NCBI RefSeq assembly: GCF_028823535.1 | Contig: NZ_JAQIYM010000013.1 | Coordinates: 62,001-126,000 of the forward strand | Length of the DNA: 64,000 nucleotides | From: Pseudomonas serbica | GTDB taxonomy: Bacteria > Pseudomonadota > Gammaproteobacteria > Pseudomonadales > Pseudomonadaceae | Direction of reading: 5' to 3' | Shown here: piece by piece, positions 26,222 through 35,241 of the stretch | Layout: every line of letters begins with the position of its first letter | How positions within the stretch are numbered: the stretch's first letter is position 1 | The notes under the pieces: generated by a model | Database searches by the model: none | What the model was told of the DNA's origin: nothing | The model's input: only the letters and a program-made list of their open reading frames with translations | Position numbers and translations under genes: made by a program

Positions 26222-26527
26222 CTGTTGCTACGCGACCCTGACAGTAACGAAGTTATTGGTGGGCTGTACGGCAAGGTCTCCTATCGATGGCTGCTCATCG
26301 ATCTTGTCAGCGTTCCCGAGTCAATGCGTGGCCAGGGTATCGGAGAACGGCTAATGCGCATGGCCGAAGAAATCGCGCAGAAAAAGAACTGCACGGGTAT
26401 CTGGTTGGAGACCTTCAGCTTTCAGGCCCCCGGCTTCTATCAAAAACTTGGCTACTGCGAATTCGGACGCCTGGAAGACTATCCACCGGGGCATACCCGG
26501 CTCTATTACCAGAAGTCGTTGTGCTGA
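26222..26527 (+). pseudogene. N-terminally truncated GNAT acetyltransferase
   Basis: Family sequence begins abruptly at LLLRDPDSNEVIGGLYGKVS and continues WLLIDLVSVPESMRGQGIGE (acetyl-CoA binding) to YQKLGYCEFG and a normal C-terminus. The first about 40-45 residues are missing, replaced by the Mut7-C remnant. No family-like start codon or ribosome site remains. Confidence 0.78.
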
Positions 26528-26560
26528 CTGCTATTTGAGTCCGGCCCGATGGCTGCTTCG

Positions 26561-26590
26561 TGGTAGGCAGCAATCGGCCGGGAGCTAGTT
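26561..26590 (+). repeat. Dispersed intergenic repeat, copy 4
   Basis: Contains GTAGGCAGCAATCGGCCGGG. It lies in the gap between the truncated GNAT gene and ltaE. Confidence 0.55.
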
Positions 26591-26664
26591 CCCGGCGCCA
26601 AAGAGCGTGAACGCCTTGGACAAATGCTTGCTAAAGGCGATCACACTAACGGCGCGGCAAACGC

Positions 26665-27735
26665 TTACGCGCTCAGCGTATCGATCACTCGCCGGACCTG
26701 ATTCAGCAGATGATCGACATCCTCGGCAGTGGTCGCGAACGAGGTGACAAAGCGCACGATGTTTGGTCCCCAGCGATCATGATAGAACCCGAACCCGGCC
26801 TTCAGCAGGGCTTCGATGATTGCCGAATCCAGCTTGCAAAACAGGATGTTGGCCTCGGCGCCGGCCATGACTTCAACGCCTCGCAGACCCGCCAGCCCAC
26901 GTGCCAGGCGCTGGGCGGCTGTGTTGGCCTGGCGTGCGTTACGTAGCCAGAGGTCGTCGGTGAGGTACGCATCGATCTGCGCCGACAGAAAACGCATCTT
27001 GGAGAGCAGATGGCCGGAGCGCTTGCGGCGAAAGCTCATCTCGGTAGCGAGTGTTGGGTTGAACAGGACGATTGCTTCGGCGGCCAGCGCACCATTCTTG
27101 GTAGCCCCGAACGACAAGGCATCCACCCCGGCTTTCCACGTCATCTGCGCGGGGGAGCAGCCCAGGGCAACCAACGCGTTGGCAAACCGGGAACCGTCCA
27201 TGTGGAATCCCAGGGCGCTTGCCTTACACACCTCACCGATGGCGGCGATTTCGTCCAGGTTGTAGAGGCTGCCGACTTCAGTGGCCTGGGTAATGCTGAC
27301 GCAGGCAGGTTGGGTGGTGTGCACGTCACCGACCTTTTCACCTGTCCGTTCGCGCAGGCGGGTTACATCCAGCTTGGCCGAGGGGCCGTCGATGGTCATC
27401 AGCTTTGCGCCGTTGGAAAAGAACTCCGGGGCGCCGCATTCATCGTTATTGATATGGCTGGCGGGATGGCAATAGATGTTGCCCCAGGGTGGCGTCATCG
27501 CACTCAGGCACAGGCTGTTGGCGGCGGTGCCGGTAGGGACGAGAAAGACCTCCACGTCGCGCTCGAATATCTCGCTGAGCTTGAGCTTGACCTGCAGGGA
27601 GAGTTCGTCCGCGCCATACGCACTCGCCTGGCCGGTGCTGTGCCTGATCATGGCCTGCGCCACTTCCGGCGAAGCTCCCGCGATGTTGTCGCTGGCAAAA
27701 CTCAATGCGGGCGGTTGGTTTGATTCAGCGTTCAT
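26665..27735 (-). CDS. ltaE: Low-specificity L-threonine aldolase
   Basis: A 356-residue PLP enzyme cleaving L-threonine/allo-threonine to glycine and acetaldehyde. The N-terminal FASDNIAGASPEVAQAM, the cofactor region TGTAANSLCLS, the Asp in GFHMDGSRFANAL and the Schiff-base Lys213 in SFGATKNGA are all present. Length is normal. The downstream AraC gene (27848) is on the same strand and encoded upstream of it, so the regulator may control this aldolase. Confidence 0.93.
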   Translation of the reverse strand: MNAESNQPPALSFASDNIAGASPEVAQAMIRHSTGQASAYGADELSLQVKLKLSEIFERDVEVFLVPTGTAANSLCLSAMTPPWGNIYCHPASHINNDECGAPEFFSNGAKLMTIDGPSAKLDVTRLRERTGEKVGDVHTTQPACVSITQATEVGSLYNLDEIAAIGEVCKASALGFHMDGSRFANALVALGCSPAQMTWKAGVDALSFGATKNGALAAEAIVLFNPTLATEMSFRRKRSGHLLSKMRFLSAQIDAYLTDDLWLRNARQANTAAQRLARGLAGLRGVEVMAGAEANILFCKLDSAIIEALLKAGFGFYHDRWGPNIVRFVTSFATTAEDVDHLLNQVRRVIDTLSA

Positions 27736-27847
27736 CTACCTGTCCTCGGCTGCACGGGCGAAGAAGAGTCGTCCGGTTTTGCGCATCCTAGGGTGAGGGA
27801 CGGTACCCAGGCTTGTAAAAAATTGCCGGCCGGTGAAATGTCGACAC

Positions 27848-28663
27848 TCAATGTCTGTAGCGTGAAGGCGCGACGCCGAATGCGTGTCGAAACGCACGAT
27901 TGAAGTGGCTTTGATCGTAAAACCCGACCGCATGGGCGACATCGATGATTGGCAGTTCGCTGCGCGACAGCAGGCCACAGGCTTGTTCAAGACGCAGTCG
28001 CAGCAGCCATGCGTGCGGTGTCATGCCGATGGTCCGTTTGAACTGCTTGAGGAACGAAAACCGGCCCAGCCCGCAAAGACCGGCGAGGTCATCCAGGGTA
28101 ATGCGCTGATCGATGTGACTGAAACAATAGTCCCTGAGGCGTGACCATTGCAGGGCCGAGAGCGCTCCAGAAATCACCTCGGGCACGATCACCCGCGACT
28201 GACGCAACAGACACTCGACAAGGGTCAGCCATTGCGCCTGCACCGCGAGACCGCCAGGGCCGATGGCCTGCTGCATGGCCTCGTGCAAGCCGCGCAGGTG
28301 GCCGGCAAGCCCGGTGTTTTCGAGCAACATGCCGGCCAGCTCCAGCTCACTGGGCCGACCACTGATGTCCTCTGCGAGGCTCGCGACCAGCGCCTGGGAC
28401 AAACGGAATGTCTTGAGCGTGTAGGCGCCGCCGCCTTCGGCCACACCGTCGTGGATTTCGCCCGGCGGCATCAGGGCAATATTGCCCGGCCCCAGCAGAA
28501 ACGACTCGCCTTTGGCTCGATGACGCTGGATGCCTTCGGTCACGAAGCCAACGTGGAAGTCGAGGTGGTAATGGCGATCGAAACCGGCATCCGTCAGGCG
28601 CGCCGAGCCCAGCACGAGGCCGGGCACTTCACTAACGTGGTGGTAACTTGCGTGCTCAGTCAT
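27848..28663 (-). CDS. AraC-family regulator next to threonine aldolase
   Basis: A 271-residue AraC protein with N-terminal cupin sensor (HYHLDFHVGFVTEGIQRHRA) and C-terminal HTH pair (ITLDDLAGLCGLGRFSFLKQ; IDVAHAVGFYDQSHFNRAF) ending HAFGVAPSRYRH. The start at 28663 is supported by AGGAG six bases upstream; the earlier in-frame start was rejected. The ligand is unknown. Confidence 0.87.
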   Translation of the reverse strand: MTEHASYHHVSEVPGLVLGSARLTDAGFDRHYHLDFHVGFVTEGIQRHRAKGESFLLGPGNIALMPPGEIHDGVAEGGGAYTLKTFRLSQALVASLAEDISGRPSELELAGMLLENTGLAGHLRGLHEAMQQAIGPGGLAVQAQWLTLVECLLRQSRVIVPEVISGALSALQWSRLRDYCFSHIDQRITLDDLAGLCGLGRFSFLKQFKRTIGMTPHAWLLRLRLEQACGLLSRSELPIIDVAHAVGFYDQSHFNRAFRHAFGVAPSRYRH

Positions 28664-28771
28664 GGAACTCCTACCAGGATCGGCGGCGAGGAAGGCCAAC
28701 ACATTCCAGATCTGCGCAAGATATGGATCTACAGGTTGTCAGCTAGTAACTGCCGCGAAGCACTGCTTATG

Positions 28772-29027
28772 GATGCCCGGAAGGTTACCCATTAGCTGTA
28801 CTGCTGACCACTCAACAGCAAGCGGCGTTCTTATGCTAGTGGTAACGGGTACAGTACTTCCCGATGCCACTTGGCCAAAAACTCTCTCCAAGAGACTTGC
28901 AGATGATGCCTTAGGGTCTGCTGCTCGAAAACATTTTCAAACGGGGGTTATTTTTCTCATCGACGTTACAAAGGGCAATGATGTCGCACAGACATTGGTG
29001 GTATTTACTTAATGTTCAAATGCTCAG
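28772..29027 (-). pseudogene. Collapsed copy of the 56.5-58.6 kb toxin locus
   Basis: Three collinear blocks match the toxin locus in the same order and orientation. 28772-28818 matches 56480-56526 (downstream flank), 28819-28922 matches 57246-57349 (inside the toxin), and 28922-29027 matches 58487-58592 (upstream flank). Two deletions of about 0.7 and 1.1 kb separate the blocks. The last codons of the lipoprotein gene at 29005 lie in block 3. Confidence 0.82.
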
Positions 29028-30168
29028 ATGCCGCCAGATCCTCTTCGACGAAGCGCAGCATCGCCTCCGCCAGCGCCTCGCGCGGATAGGCATTCTGTGT
29101 CACCAATAGAGAACCCAGGGTCGAATGCGTTCGGGCGATCGGCACTGCCAGGGCCCAATGATCGGCGTTGATATAGCCCATCAGGCGGCTACCAGGGACT
29201 ATCTGATCGTAGAAGATCACCTGGCTGTCGTTGCGCGCATCGATGCTCGCCAGCTTGTTGTAACTCGATTTCAGTATGGCCGAGATGTGATCCGGCTGCG
29301 GGAAGGTAACGAGCGAATAGTAGTTCAGTTCGGACGGCAGCCGGTGCTGCGCCAGCCAGTTCTTGCGCGTTGCCGGTCGCAGGCTGTCGATCGCGCCACC
29401 GTCGCCCGAATCGCAGGTCGCACCGGGAAAGTGTCGCAACAGGTCCGCCTGGTACTGCTCGGCATCGTTGGCCAGTGCCGAGCCGCCGACCGAGCCGGCT
29501 GCGCTGACCACTGCCGCCACGCGGCCGCGGATTTCCGGGTAATTGACCATCGCTTCGAGAATGTCGGGCGCGCCCTTCGAATAACCGATCAGGACGAGGC
29601 GCGGCGGTCCGGCTTCGGCTGGCATCGCCATGATCGCGTCGCGTATTTGCCGAGCGTTCTTTGCGGAACTCGATAAGGCGTCGACCTTCATCTGCACCAG
29701 GTCATAGCCGAACTGGCGCAGATGAACCCCTACGCTGCCGGGCGCTTGCAGCCATTGCTCGAAGCATTCGTAGCCGACGCCGGCCACCACAGCGCCGATC
29801 AGACGGCGTTTCGATTGACCGAGATCGACGGGTTTGCCAGTGCCAGCAGGTTCGCTGCCGACGCGTGTCAGTGCCTCCTCGCAAGGGCGGCTATCGGGAA
29901 TCTCGCTTCCTCGCGTATTGAGGATCGAGCAAAAAATCTCGCGAAAGCGCCCCCGCTTGTCCTGCACGCCGGCCTGCGACGCAGGGACCAGCACCAGCGG
30001 CGGTGTGTCCGGCGAGTAGGCCATCAGCGGCGCGGGTGCGCAGGCGGTGAGTGCATGGCAGCCAGCGATCATCAGCCATGCCATGCCAGCGCTGCGCAGC
30101 AACGGGTGGACACCGCGCAAACAGCCGGCCGAGTCATCCTGCCGGCCGAACAGGTTACTTGCGGGCAT
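29005..30168 (-). CDS. Lipase-like alpha/beta hydrolase lipoprotein
   Basis: A 387-residue protein. A long N-terminal region leads to hydrophobic SAGMAWLMIAGCHALTAC, a lipoprotein signal with lipobox LTAC. The hydrolase motif is LVLIGYSKGAPDILEAM (GxSxG-like GYSKG) and a possible catalytic His lies in NADHWALAVP. The start at 30168 has AGGAG and overlaps the preceding LssY_C gene by 14 bases. The final residues EHLNIK and the stop codon are supplied by sequence shared with the toxin-locus flank, so the C-terminus may be rearranged. It probably acts in the periplasm. Confidence 0.75.
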   Translation of the reverse strand: MPASNLFGRQDDSAGCLRGVHPLLRSAGMAWLMIAGCHALTACAPAPLMAYSPDTPPLVLVPASQAGVQDKRGRFREIFCSILNTRGSEIPDSRPCEEALTRVGSEPAGTGKPVDLGQSKRRLIGAVVAGVGYECFEQWLQAPGSVGVHLRQFGYDLVQMKVDALSSSAKNARQIRDAIMAMPAEAGPPRLVLIGYSKGAPDILEAMVNYPEIRGRVAAVVSAAGSVGGSALANDAEQYQADLLRHFPGATCDSGDGGAIDSLRPATRKNWLAQHRLPSELNYYSLVTFPQPDHISAILKSSYNKLASIDARNDSQVIFYDQIVPGSRLMGYINADHWALAVPIARTHSTLGSLLVTQNAYPREALAEAMLRFVEEDLAASEHLNIK

Positions 30169-31435
30169 CGTCGATCTCCTTGCGTGCAGGCGATTGGCGC
30201 CAGTCCAGATACGGTTCCCAATCGAGCATCTGCACCTGCGACAGGCTGAGCGGCCGCGTCGCAAAGAACATGACCGCACGCAGACCGTCGCTGAAGTAAT
30301 GGGCTCCGCTGAACGTCGTTCGCGGTTGTGCCTGGGATACGGGACCGACGCCGGTGACGAACCCGAGCTTGTCCAGGCCGGCCGAATACATCATGTCCTG
30401 GATCAGGAAATTCCTCGCCTCATCGACGTCTTCATGCAAGACAAGGTTTTGCGCCTCGCGCGGTGCAAAGCGTCCGCCGGTAGGTCGTGCGACCTGCGCG
30501 AGATAGACGGAGTGACCGTCGAAGCGCATTGGCGTGATCCACACACGCACCCAGGTCGCCGGCGCTCCGGCTTGCGATTGCTTGCGCACCACGGCATCGG
30601 GCATGCGGCCGAATGCACGCTCCAGCGCATCCGCGGGGTGCGTGGAACGCCGGTAGCCGCGACGCACAAAGGCGGTGGCGATATCGGCGAACTCGCCGAC
30701 GAGAATCGCATTGAACGGATCGCCGTTCGCCCTGCCGTTCGCGTCAGCGGCGCAGCAGGGAAGGCGCTCCAGCGCGGCACGCAACGCGGCCAGATCGTCA
30801 TAGTCCTTGATCTCGGAACCGTGAGGCTGGAACAAGCCTTCGGCAAACCATTTTTCCCCGGCATCGTCCGGCACCCGCAAGAAGAGAGAGAACGGGATCA
30901 GCGTCTTTCTCTGCAGCAGATCGATATTCAGCAGCCGCGTAGCGCGCTCCGGGTTGATGAAGAGCAAGCCCGCTTTCGTTTCGCCTGGCAGGACGGGATT
31001 CTTGAACCCGAGTTGGTCCAGGTGTGCATTGATGCGCGCGTTTGCTGCCGGGGCGAATATCCCGTGCATGGACCAGGCGACTTCGAGTGGCGAGAAATAA
31101 TCGGGATCGGTTCCCGGCCGCAGCAACATGAGCGGCTCGGCAGTCCGGTTCTGAACTTCGACCCACACGGGCTGCACGCGCGTCTTGTCCAACTCGACCC
31201 CCAGCATTTGCCGCCTGTCTTCGGCACTGAGCACGGCGGCGCTGACGCGTATCTCGTGACGGGTGGCCGTCTGCGCACGTTCTCGCAATCCGGAGGTACT
31301 GAAATCGGCGGGCGCCTGCCAGGTCGAACAAGCAACGACGAGCGCAAGAGTCGCTGCACAACTCAGGGTGCACAAGCAGCGTATTGCACATCGCAGAGAA
31401 CCCCTGGCGCGAGGCGCGAATGGCAAGCGGCTCAT
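30155..31435 (-). CDS. LssY_C-type lipoprotein, second paralogue
   Basis: A 426-residue protein with a signal and lipobox (ATLALVVAC). The C-terminal LssY_C-like domain reads GDPFNAILVGEFADIATAFV, VRVWITPMRFDGHSVYLAQV, HEDVDEARNFLIQDMMYS. The N-terminal half parallels the neighbour (VSAAVLSAEDRRQMLG; PVWVEVQNRT). It overlaps the upstream paralogue by ATGA (31432-31435), showing tight coupling. LssY was named from a Legionella secretion-linked locus; no biochemical role is known. Confidence 0.75.
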   Translation of the reverse strand: MSRLPFAPRARGSLRCAIRCLCTLSCAATLALVVACSTWQAPADFSTSGLRERAQTATRHEIRVSAAVLSAEDRRQMLGVELDKTRVQPVWVEVQNRTAEPLMLLRPGTDPDYFSPLEVAWSMHGIFAPAANARINAHLDQLGFKNPVLPGETKAGLLFINPERATRLLNIDLLQRKTLIPFSLFLRVPDDAGEKWFAEGLFQPHGSEIKDYDDLAALRAALERLPCCAADANGRANGDPFNAILVGEFADIATAFVRRGYRRSTHPADALERAFGRMPDAVVRKQSQAGAPATWVRVWITPMRFDGHSVYLAQVARPTGGRFAPREAQNLVLHEDVDEARNFLIQDMMYSAGLDKLGFVTGVGPVSQAQPRTTFSGAHYFSDGLRAVMFFATRPLSLSQVQMLDWEPYLDWRQSPARKEIDDARK

Positions 31436-32724
31436 GGCTTGACCCGCCCCGGTGGTTGTCCGCCATTCTCGTAGATGCCCTGTGATAGAAAGAATTCGAT
31501 TTGCGCCAGGGAGGTGTGCGTCTGATCGAATACCAGGACACAGCGCAACCCATCCGTGTAGTAAGGATCGGTCGTCAGGTTCTCGCGCGGCGCGCTCTGG
31601 GGCGCGGCCCCTACCCCCTTCACAAAACCGAATTTGGCCAGCGTCACCGAATACGCCATATCCTGTGTCAGCGCACTGCGCGCTTCGTCGACGTCAGGGT
31701 CGATCTTGTGCGTGGTCAGCGTCGCGGTATGCACGGTCATCCGGCTGCCGATATCACGGCTGATCTGTCCGACCCACACCTGCTTGCCGTGGTATTGCAT
31801 CGGACTCAGCCACAGCCTCAGGTGATTGCGCTGGTGGACGTTGTCACGCGCCTTTTGCAAGGCAAGGTCCTGAGCCCGCCCGAACAGATAGAGATCGCTC
31901 ACCGGCGCATAGGGATAGCGCTCGCCGGAAAGCGCCGAATTGACCACCTTCATGATCGACCCCGACCACTTCTCCTCGGTCCCACGCCAGCCGCGACGTG
32001 CGAATGCGGGAAAGGCATCATCGAGCCCGCCGACGACCACGAGGTTCAGCGGATCGCCGTTCCTGGAACCCTCCTCGTTGGTGACGCAGCATGGCAGAGC
32101 CTCCAGCGCCGCCTGGAAGCTGGCGTCATCCGTGTAGTTCACAATGTCCTGGGGCGGATAGATGCCCTGCCTGAACACTTCACTGATGTGGTAATCGGTG
32201 CGCAGGCCCGGAACGATGGCCAGGACAGAGAAATGCCTCGACCGCCCGTCTGCCACCAGATCGAGGTTAACGAACTTGAACCCCTCGTCGAGATTGGTTA
32301 ACACGAAGCCCGAGGTTGTCGCGCCAGGTGCGACAGGGTTGCGAAAGGCCAGCCGACGAAAGTGCCGGTCGAGCGCAGTCCGCTCGTCCAGCGGGGCCCC
32401 TGAGAAAAATGCTTCGGCCGCCTCGGATGCGGGGAAGAAATTTGGATCGAGGCCCGGCGAAAGCAGATAGTAGGCGCGGTCTTCCTGATTTTTGACTTCG
32501 ACCCAGACCGGCTGTATCGATCTATTCGCCAGAGGCACGCCGTAGACCGCCTCGCTTTCGGCGGCCGAGAGTACGGCGGTCGACACGCGCAAGCCACCAT
32601 CGCTGCGTGTCACGGCGCTGCTCTTGTAGTCAAGGCTCGCCGTCGGCGGAGGCTGAGAGGCGCAGCCAGCGAGCGCCGCTGCGACGGCCGTTGCTGAGAG
32701 AACGTGTCTCACCATGCGATGCAT
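31432..32724 (-). CDS. LssY_C-type lipoprotein, first paralogue
   Basis: A 430-residue protein with lipoprotein signal (LSATAVAAALAGCASQ). The domain layout matches the next gene: VSTAVLSAAESEAVYG, PVWVEVKNQEDRAYYLLSPG, then GDPLNLVVVGGLDDAFPAFA, SDLYLFGRAQDLALQKARD, HLRLWLSPMQYHGKQVWVGQ and DVDEARSALTQDMAYS. It arose with its neighbour by tandem duplication. GAGG seven bases before ATG fits as ribosome site. It is the first gene of a three-gene operon. Confidence 0.77.
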   Translation of the reverse strand: MHRMVRHVLSATAVAAALAGCASQPPPTASLDYKSSAVTRSDGGLRVSTAVLSAAESEAVYGVPLANRSIQPVWVEVKNQEDRAYYLLSPGLDPNFFPASEAAEAFFSGAPLDERTALDRHFRRLAFRNPVAPGATTSGFVLTNLDEGFKFVNLDLVADGRSRHFSVLAIVPGLRTDYHISEVFRQGIYPPQDIVNYTDDASFQAALEALPCCVTNEEGSRNGDPLNLVVVGGLDDAFPAFARRGWRGTEEKWSGSIMKVVNSALSGERYPYAPVSDLYLFGRAQDLALQKARDNVHQRNHLRLWLSPMQYHGKQVWVGQISRDIGSRMTVHTATLTTHKIDPDVDEARSALTQDMAYSVTLAKFGFVKGVGAAPQSAPRENLTTDPYYTDGLRCVLVFDQTHTSLAQIEFFLSQGIYENGGQPPGRVKP

Positions 32725-33394
32725 CGCGCAACCTCATCAACTGAGCTTTACCAATCGTCGCTGGCGCGCCTAGGTAATCCGTAGCTACTACGGACATTGG
32801 TTTCTACGTCGCAGCTTTTCATCAGGAACCGCCCCGGGAATTGCGCTGGCTTTTTGGGGTGGGTTTCGCCCGCCATGGAAGAATAGTCGAACTATCGATA
32901 GCAGGCCGCTTCGGCTTCTGCAGGTGATTCGTCGCCGATGGCTCCAGCGCCGTCGATGGTTGCCCTTTCCCGCTCCGCCCCTCTCGGCACGCTGCTGCCG
33001 GGCACCGCTGAGACCTCCCAGCGCCAATGCAAGAAACTCCCGACAGTATTTAGGACGTTTTCACACAGCCTGGGTCGATTTCTGACTTTCGTAACCGTCA
33101 GCTTTGTCTCGGTTGCTGTCCATCGTAACAGGCGGCAATCGGCCAGAAGCAGTCAGTCCGGAAGGCGGGTATCAAGCCAGGAATGGAAAAAAGATATCGC
33201 CTCAAATCCAGAACCATTGGCTTCGTGTTCACAAGACAAACGATAAATCTAGATACCTGGTATGGCATTTTACGATGCCTGATAACGAAGTATGCGATTG
33301 GCGCTGCCAATACGAGGGTCGCTAAGGTATCTCGCAATGCGTTATCGCTCGCAACAGCAGCGCACAGATAAAAACAAAAGCGAGGTATTCCAAG
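32725..33394. other. 670-base gene-free gap
   Basis: No supported gene. A dispersed repeat copy lies at about 33125-33160 (GGCGGCAATCGGCCAGAAGC). The rest has no recognisable coding or structural signal. Confidence 0.5.
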
Positions 33395-34633
33395 ATGAGT
33401 GAATCCAACGTCAGTGCACCGACCAGCTTAGGCATCAAAGGCAAGCGCGTGGCTGTAATCGGCGCCGGTCCTGGCGGTATCGCTGCGGGTGTGGCTTTGC
33501 ACCAGGCAGGTTTTTCGGTGAAGGTCTTCGAGCGACATCCCGAACTGCGACCTCTGGGTGGCGCAATTATTCTTAATGCCACCGGCATCGTCATCCTGCG
33601 CAGTTTGGGTGTACAGGTGGATGATATTTTTGCTGCTGGCCTTCCAGAGTTTCGCCGTTACGATGGACGAGTAAGGGTCAACTTTGACATTGATATGGAC
33701 TTGTTGAAACAGGCCGGCGTAACCGGTTGGCAATCCGGAATGATGCGTTCCGAACTTTATGAGCGTCTGCTTGCGGCGGCCCCGGCAGACATGGTCGTAC
33801 CCAACCACACCTTCAGCCATTACGAGGAACATGCCGAGGGCGTGACTGTTCACTTTGCAGAAGGACGGACTTACGACGCGGATCTTGTGATTGGCGCTGA
33901 CGGTGTACAGTCAAAAGTGCGCGAGCAGTTGTGGGGAGCCTCAGAACTCAAGCACCTTGGCATCGCAGTCTGGCTGGGCTGGTGCGAACTTCAGGGGCCT
34001 GAGCGCAAAAAAATCGTCATCCAGCACAACCACGCCTATCAGATGGGCTACGCACCGCTTCGATACAAGGACAAGGACTGCTTTGAATGGTGGTTCGTCG
34101 AAAAATGCGAAGAGAACCAGGTTGAGCCGACAGATCCTGCTGCCTACGTACGTGAACGCATTAACGGATTTTCCTACCCTGTGCCGCAGATCCTTGAGGC
34201 CACGGATACCTCGCATAATCTGTTTCGCTGGGTAGTGAAGTATCGAGATCCACTCAAGCAATGGTCAAATGGGCGCGTGACAATCATGGGCGATGCCGCT
34301 CATCCGACGTCTCCTTACGCTGCGTACGGTGCCGGAATGGCGATTGAAGACGGTTATTTCCTTGCGAAGTATCTGCGAGGGCGCGACCTCAGCGACCCCA
34401 AGGCGCTGGAGATCGGGCTGCGACGGTATGACGACCAACGCGTTAACTACACCAATCAGACTACGGCGTTCGCTCGGTTCCTTGGGCGTCTTTATCACGG
34501 TGTGCCAGCCCCTTTGAATCGTCTGCGTGATCTTTTCCTTGATCACTCCAGCTTGCCAGAGAAGCTAATCAGCAAAGGCGTCACCAGCGAGGCGCAAGCG
34601 CTTTTGCGTGCGGTACTCAATCCTGTTGATTGA
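33395..34633 (+). CDS. FAD-dependent aromatic hydroxylase/monooxygenase
   Basis: A 412-residue group A flavoprotein monooxygenase. The motifs are VAVIGAGPGGIAAGVALHQA (residues about 16-35, FAD Rossmann), the DG motif YDADLVIGADGVQSKVRE, and the GD motif VTIMGDAAHPTSPYAAYGAG. It acts with NAD(P)H and O2 on an unidentified, probably aromatic, substrate. It stands alone between gene-free gaps with no clear partner genes. Confidence 0.85.
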   Translation: MSESNVSAPTSLGIKGKRVAVIGAGPGGIAAGVALHQAGFSVKVFERHPELRPLGGAIILNATGIVILRSLGVQVDDIFAAGLPEFRRYDGRVRVNFDIDMDLLKQAGVTGWQSGMMRSELYERLLAAAPADMVVPNHTFSHYEEHAEGVTVHFAEGRTYDADLVIGADGVQSKVREQLWGASELKHLGIAVWLGWCELQGPERKKIVIQHNHAYQMGYAPLRYKDKDCFEWWFVEKCEENQVEPTDPAAYVRERINGFSYPVPQILEATDTSHNLFRWVVKYRDPLKQWSNGRVTIMGDAAHPTSPYAAYGAGMAIEDGYFLAKYLRGRDLSDPKALEIGLRRYDDQRVNYTNQTTAFARFLGRLYHGVPAPLNRLRDLFLDHSSLPEKLISKGVTSEAQALLRAVLNPVD

Positions 34634-34757
34634 AAATGCTGAAGCAATTGCACCTTTCAACTCGCGCATAGGTAATTGCCGTGAACTGGCATACCCATGC
34701 GCGAGTTTTCCGAATGATGTTTACCTCGGGCTGCTGCTTCGAGCATGACTGGCAGCT

Positions 34758-34840
34758 ATGGGTCGATTGTCGCCCTTTGGGATGGGCAACAATCGGCCAG
34801 AAGCGGACGTTGGTGGCCGGCATTTACCGGCCAAAAGCAA
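34758..34840 (+). repeat. Dispersed intergenic repeat, copy 6 (compound)
   Basis: Carries GTCGATTGTCGCCCTTTGGG then CAACAATCGGCCAGAAGCGG, followed by a partial second unit CCGGCATTTACCGGCCAAAA. It closely matches the copy at 59978-60040. Confidence 0.7.
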
Positions 34841-34991
34841 TCACCCAGTCATTAAGGCAATTTAGACAAAATCAGCTTGGTCCGACTATTGGGCAGCAAA
34901 TCTACAAGTATCCCCTAGCTTTGACTAAGCTCTTACCTGATGCGATTACATGGAGAGAATCTACTCGATCTTCCCAAGCGTGGAGAATTCG

Positions 34992-35177
34992 ATGATCAAG
35001 CATTTGAGTCCTATATTTGTACTTGCCGCTACCATCTGTCTTGGTGGTGCGTCCTGTCACGACCAAAAAGAAGAGGATAATTTGCAAAACAAGCAAAGGA
35101 TGGAGGGCAGCCCAGCTCGCACGGGAATGGGAATTATACCCCGACAACAAATTCAACCACGAACGAACAGAATGTAG
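34992..35177 (+). CDS. Small putative lipoprotein
   Basis: A 61-residue ORF with signal MIKHLSPIFVLAATICLGGASC whose lipobox GASC would lipidate Cys22. The remainder is short, polar and unfamiliar (HDQKEEDNLQNKQ). A modest GGAGAATTC precedes ATG. It may be a remnant. Confidence 0.45.
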   Translation: MIKHLSPIFVLAATICLGGASCHDQKEEDNLQNKQRMEGSPARTGMGIIPRQQIQPRTNRM

Positions 35178-35241
35178 TGTCGACGTATAGACTTGCGCAT
35201 AGCGTGCGGTTGGCGCATACACTCGATAATGGTTCGCAGTA

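Noticed and set aside
30047..31474. 475-codon plus-strand open frame
   Set aside because: Antisense to the two lipoprotein genes, which have signal peptides, motifs and start/stop overlaps; the plus frame has none.
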